This document shows, one piece after another, positions 1 through 4,593 of a DNA stretch of 6,573 nucleotides. A model generated the notes under the pieces. That model worked only from the letters and a program-made list of their open reading frames with translations. It did not search any database and was not told the origin of the DNA. The number at the start of each line of letters is the position of its first letter. Position 1 is the first letter of the stretch. Origin of the DNA: Geminicoccaceae bacterium (GTDB lineage Bacteria > Pseudomonadota > Alphaproteobacteria > Geminicoccales > Geminicoccaceae); contig JAGREZ010000488.1 of assembly GCA_020446285.1 (NCBI GenBank), forward strand, positions 1,871 to 8,443. The letters are read 5' to 3'. Position numbers and translations under genes: made by a program.

Positions 1-1
1 A

Positions 2-304
2 TCAGTCGGGCAGGCTGGTGACGATGCAGAGGCTGTCGCCGAGATGGGTGATGACCAGCGAGGTGGCCTGTTCGCCGCGGCGGCGGAGCTGCAGGGTGCT
101 GTCCTTGAGCAAGGGGCCCATGTTGAGGCCTTCGAGGCCATGCTGTTCGAGCACCATCCGCCCCTCCTGCCAGCATTGCACGCGCAGGGGCGCGTTGCCG
201 CCCACGGATTGCAGCCCCTGCGCCGGGCGGACCTTGTCGATTCCGGCAAGAGACGTGCCGGCGAGCAGCATGGTGAGGACGAATGCGGTGACGCAGGCTT
301 TCAT
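2..304 (-). CDS. Small exported protein of unknown function (100 aa)
   Basis: I do not recognise the family. The protein has a typical Sec signal peptide: Lys2, a hydrophobic core at about residues 5-16, and a likely cleavage after SLA (residue 20). This leaves a mature protein of about 80 residues with two cysteines (Cys44, Cys93) that could form a periplasmic disulfide. The rest alternates short hydrophobic and charged stretches, as in a small beta-rich domain; there is no lipobox and no further membrane segment. Its size and export recall curli accessory proteins such as CsgC/CsgH, but the CsgC-type CxC motif is absent and I see no clear resemblance. The ATG is preceded by a purine-rich AAAGGG at suitable distance. 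It is transcribed away from the DUF2807 gene, and the 112-bp gap between them must hold both promoters. The export call is firm; the function is unknown. Confidence 0.75.
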   Translation of the reverse strand: MKACVTAFVLTMLLAGTSLAGIDKVRPAQGLQSVGGNAPLRVQCWQEGRMVLEQHGLEGLNMGPLLKDSTLQLRRRGEQATSLVITHLGDSLCIVTSLPD

Positions 305-416
305 TTTCGGGCCCTTTCCGGTTCACTGGCAGACCGGTCGACAACGGGACCGGCCAGGGGAGACGTCGTTCATGATCATCGGCACGAACATCCGCGACGC
401 AAGGAGTGGAGGATTC
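305..416. promoter_or_regulatory. Divergent intergenic region, presumed back-to-back promoters
   Basis: This 112-bp spacer separates two divergent start codons (304 on minus, 417 on plus), so both promoters should lie here or overlap the genes. I cannot pick a convincing -35/-10 pair. Visible elements are a GACCGG direct repeat (332-337 and 348-353), the 8-bp palindrome ATGATCAT (372-379), and two candidate ribosome binding sites for the rightward gene, AAGGAG (401-406) and GGAGG (408-412). Confidence 0.4.
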
Positions 417-1208
417 ATGCAACGGCTTGCGGCCGGATGGTGTTCGATCGCCGGGCTCGTGTCCGGCCTGCCGGCGATGGCGGTCGCCGCCTCGCTCGAG
501 GCCGGGGATTTCGCGATCAGCCATGCCGCCATCGAGGGCTTTGCCGGCGTGATCGAGGTGGAGACCGTCGAGGAGGGTCTCGCGAGCCTCGTGATCGATG
601 CCGGGGACGACATGCTGGACGATTTCGAACTGATCCAGAACGGCGATGAGCTTCTCGTCCGGGCGCCGGAGACGAAGGGGCCGGTGAGCGTGGTCACGGG
701 CGATATCCGGGGCGATGTGACGATCAACGGCCGGCGCTACGGGCCGGAGGATCCGCTTCCCGAACCCGCGCGGATGCGGCTGACACTGGTGCGCGGCACG
801 AGCCTCGACATCACGGGTCTTTCCGGCGAGGCCCGTCTGGACGATCTCGACGCACCGCTTCATGCCGAGCTCCTTTCGGCGACACTGCGTGGCGGCCGCG
901 TCGGCGAGGCGGTCATCCGTATCGAGGGCAGCGGCCGGGCCGAACTCGCGGCCATCGACGGTGATGCCTGGCTGAGCATTCCGGGATCGGGCTCGATCCG
1001 GGTGGAAGGCGGCAAGATCGGCGCGCTGATGGTCGAGATCGACGGTGCGGGAAGCATCGAGGTGCTGGGACATGCGGGCTCGGTCGAGGGGGCCGTACGC
1101 GGCGCCGGCGACATCCGCCTCGGCACGCTCGAAAGCGCGCCGCGCATCGAGATCACCGGCATCGGCCGGGTGGTGACGGGCATCCATCCCGACCGGCCTG
1201 CTGACTGA
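417..1208 (+). CDS. Secreted DUF2807 (GIN-domain) beta-solenoid protein
   Basis: A 263-residue exported protein. The N-terminus is a signal peptide with a likely cleavage at AVA (residues 22-24). The C-terminal half shows regularly spaced glycine triplets, GSG171, GSG190, GAG210, GAG229 and GIG248, so one turn every 19-20 residues, separated by alternating hydrophobic strands. This is the pattern of the DUF2807 'putative auto-transporter adhesin, head GIN domain' family, which folds as a right-handed beta-helix; no enzymatic activity is established for the family. Residues about 30-130 are an acidic N-terminal part with the same strand-like alternation. The frame stays open upstream to position 18, but the ATG at 417 is chosen because it has a strong Shine-Dalgarno (401-412) and begins the signal peptide; an ATG at 372 is possible but would bury the signal. 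Its 3' end faces the CsgG-like gene, 44 bp away. A cell-surface or periplasmic role is inferred. Confidence 0.8.
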   Translation: MQRLAAGWCSIAGLVSGLPAMAVAASLEAGDFAISHAAIEGFAGVIEVETVEEGLASLVIDAGDDMLDDFELIQNGDELLVRAPETKGPVSVVTGDIRGDVTINGRRYGPEDPLPEPARMRLTLVRGTSLDITGLSGEARLDDLDAPLHAELLSATLRGGRVGEAVIRIEGSGRAELAAIDGDAWLSIPGSGSIRVEGGKIGALMVEIDGAGSIEVLGHAGSVEGAVRGAGDIRLGTLESAPRIEITGIGRVVTGIHPDRPAD

Positions 1209-1252
1209 TCCGCCGGCCGGCCCCCACGGCATGACACGCGGCAGCATGGCAT

Positions 1253-2782
1253 TCAGCGCACCACACTGACCAGAAGCCGCGCCTCGCTCAGATAACGGCC
1301 GTCCAGTTCACGGAAACTCGCCACCACCTCGTCGAGCGAGCCGGCCGGAAGCGGCGCCAGATCCTCGCCATCGAGAAAGCGGGCGCGGGCGATGGGCTCG
1401 CGGCTGGCGATGCAGGCGATTTCCTCGGTGACACCGGCGCGCTCGGGAACGATATCGAACGGCACGCCCGGGCCGGGCACGGCGAAGAAGCCGCCACCGG
1501 CGATGCGCGCATCGTCCTGGAAACGGTTGGGAAAGATCCGCGCGATGCTGCCGGTGCCGTCACGATAGAAGCAATAGGCATAGGCATCGGTGGTGGGCCG
1601 CAACTGGACCTGCAGCTTTTCGCCCGGACGATAGCGGGGACTGGCGCCGCGCACGGTGGTCAGGTCGAGTTCGAGCAGGCGCTCGGGGCGCAGGCTCGCC
1701 ACCTCGAGACGCGCCGGCGGTGCCTCGGCATCCGGCTCGCGGCCAAGTGCCAGATCGCCGGCGATGAGCGACTGGTAGAGATCGAAATCGATGCGCCCGG
1801 AGGCGAGCAGCCCGCTCGATGCCTGATAGCTGCCGATGGCCTCGCGCAATTCGGCATTCATCGTCCCGTCGATGCTGCCGGTATAGAGCCCGAGCCCGCG
1901 CAGGGCGCGCTGGATGAAGGAAATCCGCTCCCTCCCGCCCATGGCCGCAAACCAGTCGCGTGCCTCGGCGACCACCGCCGGATTGGTCTGCTCGATCTCC
2001 AGACAGCGCCAGTAGGGCACCTGGGTGAGCTTGCCCATGGTCTCGATGGCGGAAAGCTCGATCAGCGAGCGTACCGCCGAATGCAGGCCCTCGGTATTGT
2101 TGAAGGTGAGATTGAAGGCGAGCCCGGCCTTTCTGATCTGCCCGCCGGCATCGCCGGAAAGCCCGCTGCGGCGGACCGAGATCAGATTGTTGGCGGACAG
2201 CCCCGGAATGATCTGGCGGGTGATGAGATCGCCGACATTGAGATCGACCGCGACGACGGAAATCACCTGATCGGTGGAAACGCCGAGATCGAAATCGGGA
2301 AAGGCCACCGAACCGGCGGCTGCTTCCGAGACCACGCCTTCGTCGAACTGGCTGATGGCGCCGCGAATATAGTAGTTCGGCACGACGAACCGGTCGGTGA
2401 AGCCGACGAGCTGCTGCAGCGCGTTGACGTCGAACTGCTGCTGGTCGAAATCGACGAAGCGCAGCGCGCCGCTCTTGACCGACATGCGCGACATGGCCGA
2501 GATCAGCATCTCCTTGGTGCCGGTGCTGATCTCGCCGGTGGCATCGGGCAGGCCCTGGCTGGTGATGACGATATTGTTCTTGCCGAAGGCGAGGAAGAGA
2601 TCGTCCATGCAGGCGAGCGCCTCGGTGAAGCCTGTGACATTGCGCTGCGGCAGGGTCTTGGGCTGTGCGACCACCGGCGCCTTTTCAGCCGGTGTGAAGG
2701 CACAGGCACTGGCGAGAAACGATCCTGAAAGCGTCAGCATCCGCAGCATTCTGCGCAGGTTCTTCGAGAGTTTCATCGACAT
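1253..2782 (-). CDS. CsgG-family curli-type secretion lipoprotein fused to peptidoglycan-binding-like and DUF4384-like domains
   Basis: Probable outer-membrane secretion channel for the repeat protein encoded upstream. E. coli CsgG is an oligomeric lipoprotein pore of about 260-277 residues; this protein has 509. It starts with a lipoprotein signal (relaxed lipobox LASAC, lipidated Cys27). The CsgG domain spans about residues 50-262. Shared traits are the DxTG motif near 80, NYYIRGAI near 136-143, the DQVISVVAVDLNV strand with a TRQI turn near 171-192 (E. coli: DQIAVNLRVVNV), and a closing helix with SAIET (244-248) identical to E. coli CsgG. A peptidoglycan-binding_1-like helical module follows (about 286-342: IQRALRGLGLYTG, IDG, YQ, G). 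Residues about 380-465 resemble DUF4384 (YRPGEKLQVQL, YAYCFYRDGTGSIARIFPN). Two starts fit: 2782, with AAGGA 7 nt upstream, and 2776, with GGAG 8 nt upstream; both keep the lipobox. The family call is solid; the substrate is inferred from gene order. Confidence 0.88.
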   Translation of the reverse strand: MSMKLSKNLRRMLRMLTLSGSFLASACAFTPAEKAPVVAQPKTLPQRNVTGFTEALACMDDLFLAFGKNNIVITSQGLPDATGEISTGTKEMLISAMSRMSVKSGALRFVDFDQQQFDVNALQQLVGFTDRFVVPNYYIRGAISQFDEGVVSEAAAGSVAFPDFDLGVSTDQVISVVAVDLNVGDLITRQIIPGLSANNLISVRRSGLSGDAGGQIRKAGLAFNLTFNNTEGLHSAVRSLIELSAIETMGKLTQVPYWRCLEIEQTNPAVVAEARDWFAAMGGRERISFIQRALRGLGLYTGSIDGTMNAELREAIGSYQASSGLLASGRIDFDLYQSLIAGDLALGREPDAEAPPARLEVASLRPERLLELDLTTVRGASPRYRPGEKLQVQLRPTTDAYAYCFYRDGTGSIARIFPNRFQDDARIAGGGFFAVPGPGVPFDIVPERAGVTEEIACIASREPIARARFLDGEDLAPLPAGSLDEVVASFRELDGRYLSEARLLVSVVR

Positions 2783-2920
2783 GGCTCCGTCCTTTTCGCC
2801 CCCTGTTTCCACGCACAGACTGACAGGTGGACCGCAAGGCGGCTGTGCCGCCGGTCACCCCCGACCCGGGAGGCCGGTGATCCCCGACACACCCGGCACC
2901 GGACGGCACCGGCAGGAGCA
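2783..2920. other. 138-bp spacer between the 110-aa gene and the CsgG-like gene
   Basis: No gene fits here. It holds a 6-bp GC-rich hairpin, GGCGGC(tgt)GCCGCC, at 2838-2852, with no U tract in either direction. It also has an imperfect 13-bp direct repeat (GGTCACCCCCGAC at 2853-2865 and GGTGATCCCCGAC at 2876-2888, 11 of 13 identical). The ribosome binding signals of the CsgG-like gene, AAGGA and GGAG, lie just before position 2782. I see no clear promoter, so the gene is probably read from the upstream operon promoter, but an internal promoter cannot be excluded. Confidence 0.4.
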
Positions 2921-3253
2921 TCAGCGACAGTTGCGCGGGGCGTTGATGATGTCGCCCTGAATGACGATCACCTGATCGCGCGGGTTGCGGGCGCCGGGCT
3001 GAACGGTGCCGATCTCGAGGCCGCCGCAGCCGGTATTGGCGATGTCGCCGCGCCGTCCGCCCCTTCCGCCGCCTTCCTGCTCCGCCTGGATCTGCCAGGA
3101 TTTGGCGATCGCCCGCTGGATCTTCGCTCCCTGTGCCGGCCCCACATGCTTTCGCTGGTTGTACTCCTTGCCGATACCCGTATCCGGCAGTACCGCAATC
3201 GCCGAAACGATGAGGGCGGCGATGAGTTTGCTCGGGAACGAACCTGTCTTCAT
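2921..3253 (-). CDS. Small secreted two-cysteine protein, candidate minor fibre subunit or curli accessory factor (110 aa)
   Basis: I do not recognise a named family. The N-terminus is a signal peptide (Lys2, hydrophobic core about 10-22, cleavage probably near residue 28). Then come a basic, Gln-rich helical stretch (about 29-60), a Gly/Arg linker (GGGRGGRRG, 61-69), and a beta-like C-terminus with Cys76 and the penultimate residue Cys109, likely a disulfide. The C-terminal part (EIGTV at 80-84, then VIQGDIIN at 97-104) recalls the second half of the 36-residue repeats of the neighbouring gene (xxIGxVE...VxGNLN). The start at 3253 has GGAG (3260-3263) 6 nt upstream and begins the signal peptide; the 37-codon longer frame runs through the terminator hairpin and is rejected. 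The gene sits between the fibre-like protein and the CsgG-like pore, the place where curli operons keep minor subunits and CsgE/F, but CsgE/F similarity is not visible. Confidence 0.78.
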   Translation of the reverse strand: MKTGSFPSKLIAALIVSAIAVLPDTGIGKEYNQRKHVGPAQGAKIQRAIAKSWQIQAEQEGGGRGGRRGDIANTGCGGLEIGTVQPGARNPRDQVIVIQGDIINAPRNCR

Positions 3254-3268
3254 GACGGTCTCCGGATG

Positions 3269-3303
3269 AAAAAAGGGGATGGCAGGCCCCTGGCCCACCA
3301 TCC
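3269..3303 (-). terminator. Rho-independent terminator / attenuator between the repeat-protein gene and the 110-aa gene
   Basis: Read on the minus strand, 3303-3277 folds into a 12-bp stem with a 3-nt loop (3291-3289). The outer arm is GGATGG/CCATCC, then two wobble pairs, then GGCC/GGCC. It is followed by CC and six T residues (3274-3269). This is a textbook intrinsic terminator. It ends only 6 nt before the GGAG ribosome binding site of the next gene, so it should cut most transcripts after the repeat-protein gene and let the rest read through. Confidence 0.8.
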
Positions 3304-3313
3304 GAGTTGGAGC

Positions 3314-3344
3314 GAGAAAGAAAGGAAGAAGAAAGAGAGAGAAA
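3314..3344. other. 31-nt uninterrupted purine/pyrimidine strand-asymmetric tract
   Basis: The plus strand has 31 consecutive purines; the minus strand, which is the mRNA sense here, is therefore 31 consecutive pyrimidines (U/C only). It lies in the 3' untranslated part of the repeat-protein mRNA, between its stop codon (3358-3360) and the terminator hairpin (3277-3303). Such a bias is striking against the GC-rich background. Possible roles are an unstructured U/C-rich landing site for Rho, Hfq or a small RNA, or simply a slippage-prone simple sequence. Confidence 0.6.
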
Positions 3345-3357
3345 CCGTTCGCCGGCC

Positions 3358-4098
3358 TCAGCAATTGCTGCCGAGCGAGCCGATCGAGGTGCAGGCATCG
3401 GCGAGGAAGCCGCCGGAGGTCGTGACCGCGCCAAGCACCGTCGTGTTCTGGGTGGCGTTGCCGCCGATGCTGGCATTCTCGACCTTGCCGATCTCGGTCG
3501 TCGCCTTGCCGAGGAAGCCGGCCGTGTTGACCACGGCACCGCCGACGAAGGTCGACTGGTTGAGATTGCCGGAAATGTCGCTGTCCTCGACCGAGCCGAT
3601 ATCCACGCGGCCGGCGCCAAGGAAGCCCGCATTGTTGGTGACCGCACCCACGACCATGGTGCTCTGGTTCAGATTGCCGTCGACACTGGTATCCTCGACA
3701 TTGCCGATATTGGTCTCGGCACTGGCGAGAAAGCCTGCGGTGCTGTTGACCGCGCCCAGAACCGTGGTCGACTGGTTCAGATTGCCCTGGACATCGACCC
3801 CCTCGACCCGGCCGACATTGGTCTCGGCACTGCCAAGGAAGCCCGCCGTTGCGCCGACCTGACCGCCGACGAAGGTGTTCTGGTTCAGATTGCCGTCGAT
3901 ACTGGTGTCTTCCACCGACCCGACCCGGACCCGGCTCTTGCCGAGAAAACCGGCGGTGCTGTTCACGGCACCGACGACCGTGGTCGACTGGTTGGCGGTT
4001 CCGCCGATGGTCACCCCACCCGCCGTCTGCGCCTGGGCCGAGGCGGCCATGAGAGCGATGGCGGAAATACCGGCGAGAGCGAAAGCGACGTTACGCAT
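3358..4098 (-). CDS. Secreted curlin-like tandem-repeat protein, putative major amyloid fibre subunit (246 aa)
   Basis: The protein has a clear signal peptide (cleavage after AQA, residue 23), an 8-9 residue linker, and then six tandem repeats of 36 residues: 33-68, 69-104, 105-140, 141-176, 177-212 and a 34-residue last copy, 213-246. The consensus begins GNLNQST.V.GAV, continues with TAGFLG and ends with IG.VEDTS.D. It is rich in Asn, Gln, Ser, Thr, Gly and Val and has no Cys except Cys236 and the C-terminal Cys246. Each repeat could split into two 18-residue strand-turn-strand units, like the 18-24-residue curlin repeats of CsgA with their regularly placed Asn/Gln. The start at 4098 has AAGGA-type signals upstream; the longer open frame toward 4557 lacks a signal peptide and overlaps regulatory palindromes. 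It leads a cluster with a CsgG-family pore. A fibre role is inferred from composition, repeats and context; another surface beta-solenoid (adhesin) is the main alternative. Confidence 0.85.
   Translation of the reverse strand: MRNVAFALAGISAIALMAASAQAQTAGGVTIGGTANQSTTVVGAVNSTAGFLGKSRVRVGSVEDTSIDGNLNQNTFVGGQVGATAGFLGSAETNVGRVEGVDVQGNLNQSTTVLGAVNSTAGFLASAETNIGNVEDTSVDGNLNQSTMVVGAVTNNAGFLGAGRVDIGSVEDSDISGNLNQSTFVGGAVVNTAGFLGKATTEIGKVENASIGGNATQNTTVLGAVTTSGGFLADACTSIGSLGSNC
3361..4002 (-). repeat. Six tandem 108-bp coding repeats (36 aa each)
   Basis: On the minus strand the copies run 4002-3895, 3894-3787, 3786-3679, 3678-3571, 3570-3463 and 3462-3361 (the last is 6 bp short). They match most closely around the codons for GNLNQS (for example 3661-3678) and AGFLG. 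They are diverged at the DNA level, so they are old repeats kept by protein selection, not a recent expansion. The last copy has GNATQN in place of GNLNQS and ends in the two-cysteine cap. Confidence 0.88.
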
Positions 4099-4193
4099 GA
4101 TCCTTGTCCTTTCCGTGACGATCTGTTCTTCGATCTCTCGGAACCCCCCGTCCCGAGTACGCAAGGACTGTCCCACGATCCCGCAAACGCCGG

Positions 4194-4209
4194 GGTGACA
4201 CGGGTCACA
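4194..4209. promoter_or_regulatory. CRP-like operator, site 1 (proximal to the fibre gene)
   Basis: GTGAC(acgg)GTCAC is a perfect inverted repeat at 4195-4208. Read in the wider frame it is GGTGA-N6-TCACA, one mismatch from the TGTGA-N6-TCACA consensus of the CRP family. Its centre is about 103 bp upstream of the ATG of the curlin-like gene. The paired site 30 bp away strengthens the call. The true regulator could be any CRP/FNR-family protein with this half-site. Confidence 0.62.
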
Positions 4210-4223
4210 GGCCCCCCGCAGCC

Positions 4224-4239
4224 TGTGACAAGGGTCACC
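4224..4239. promoter_or_regulatory. CRP-like operator, site 2 (distal)
   Basis: GTGAC(aagg)GTCAC is a perfect inverted repeat at 4225-4238; the wider form TGTGA-N6-TCACC is one mismatch from the CRP consensus. Its centre is exactly 30 bp from site 1, close to three helical turns, so two dimers would sit on nearly the same DNA face. Its asymmetric flanks are the mirror image of those of site 1. Confidence 0.62.
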
Positions 4240-4331
4240 GGAGGGAATGGTTTTCAGGGAAGACGGAACCACAGCCGAACCCTGAACGAGATCCCGAAGG
4301 AATGGCCGCACCGGTCGCCGGATTCTTCCGC

Positions 4332-4354
4332 TTTTCAGGAATCCTGCCTGAAAA
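4332..4354. promoter_or_regulatory. Nested palindrome, possible operator
   Basis: TTTTCAGG (4332-4339) and CCTGAAAA (4347-4354) form a perfect 8-bp inverted repeat with a 7-nt spacer. A second palindrome, CAGGA-a-TCCTG (4336-4346), is nested inside it. Neither strand has a T tract after it, so it is not an intrinsic terminator. The half-site TTTTCAGG occurs again at 4251-4258, next to the CRP-like sites. A transcription-factor site is possible; its target is unknown. Confidence 0.4.
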
Positions 4355-4454
4355 CGGACTGGTTGGAGAGCGGCATTGCCGGAACACTCGCCTGTGCTTG
4401 TGCGGTCATGCCTCTTGCCCAACGCTGCGGTTTCCCGCATGAGCCCGGTGGCCC

Positions 4455-4479
4455 CCTTTTCCGATGTCGCCGGAAAGGG
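4455..4479 (+). other. Hairpin-forming inverted repeat upstream of the glycosyltransferase
   Basis: CCTTTTCCG (4455-4463) can pair with CGGAAAGGG (4471-4479) through 9 bp including one wobble, with a 7-nt loop. It lies about 115 nt before the glycosyltransferase ATG and could be part of its leader RNA. There is no U tract in the rightward direction, so a terminator is unlikely. Confidence 0.35.
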
Positions 4480-4561
4480 CATGCATGGCTCGTGTGCCCG
4501 GGCGGCCTGCATGTGTGTGACGGAACATCCGATGTTTCGTCCGCAGCGGGTTCGCACCCGG

Positions 4562-4574
4562 TTTGTTCAACAAA
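4562..4574. promoter_or_regulatory. AT-rich 13-bp palindrome at the glycosyltransferase start
   Basis: TTTGTT-c-AACAAA is a perfect 6-bp inverted repeat with a single central base, in a very GC-rich neighbourhood. It ends 19 nt before the ATG at 4594 and just upstream of the GGAAGAG ribosome binding site (4578-4584). A bound regulator could block transcription or translation start here. The regulator is unknown. Confidence 0.42.
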
Positions 4575-4593
4575 AGCGGAAGAGTGGATTTCG

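Larger units (their letters stand above)
4099..4593. other. 495-bp divergent intergenic regulatory region
   Basis: No credible gene lies here: frames crossing it are extensions or shadows of the flanking genes, without signal peptide or ribosome binding site. It separates the leftward fibre operon (start 4098) from the rightward glycosyltransferase operon (start 4594). It contains two CRP-like palindromes (4194-4209 and 4224-4239), a nested palindrome (4332-4354), a hairpin-forming inverted repeat (4455-4479) and an AT-rich 13-bp palindrome just before the glycosyltransferase start (4562-4574). I could not assign a confident -35/-10 pair to either operon; a weak leftward candidate has TTGCGG at 4186-4181 but no good -10 box. 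Confidence 0.6.

Noticed and set aside
18..416. Upstream extension of the DUF2807 frame
   Set aside because: It is antisense to the 100-aa signal-peptide gene and lies before a good ribosome binding site and signal peptide at 417.
1209..1252. Bidirectional terminator between the convergent DUF2807 and CsgG-like genes
   Set aside because: Only a 10-bp GC palindrome (1212-1221) is visible, without a T tract or convincing stem-loop; termination here may be Rho-dependent.
2838..2852. GGCGGC/GCCGCC hairpin as a terminator before the CsgG-like gene
   Set aside because: It is a short 6-bp stem with no T tract in either direction; it may be chance in GC-rich DNA.
2685..3647. 320-codon minus-strand frame overlapping three genes
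   Set aside because: It overlaps the repeat gene, terminator and small gene in a different frame, and is Arg/Ser/Ala-rich with no signal or domain.
3361..4002. Tandem 108-bp repeats as a CRISPR array or other DNA repeat element
   Set aside because: The repeats keep a single reading frame, diverge at synonymous positions and have no unique spacers; they encode a repetitive protein.
4099..4194. Sigma-70-type promoter for the curlin-like gene
   Set aside because: A TTGCGG box can be found at 4186-4181, but no hexamer at 16-19 bp spacing matches a -10 element well enough to annotate.
4099..4557. N-terminal extension of the curlin-like frame
   Set aside because: It would place 153 residues before a perfect signal peptide and would run across the CRP-like palindromes; composition is not protein-like.
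3307..4593. 429-codon open frame on the plus strand leading into the glycosyltransferase
   Set aside because: It is antisense to the repeat protein and stays open because of the repeats' codon bias; it is Arg/Gly/Asp-rich, has no ribosome binding site and does not resemble a protein domain. The glycosyltransferase starts at 4594.
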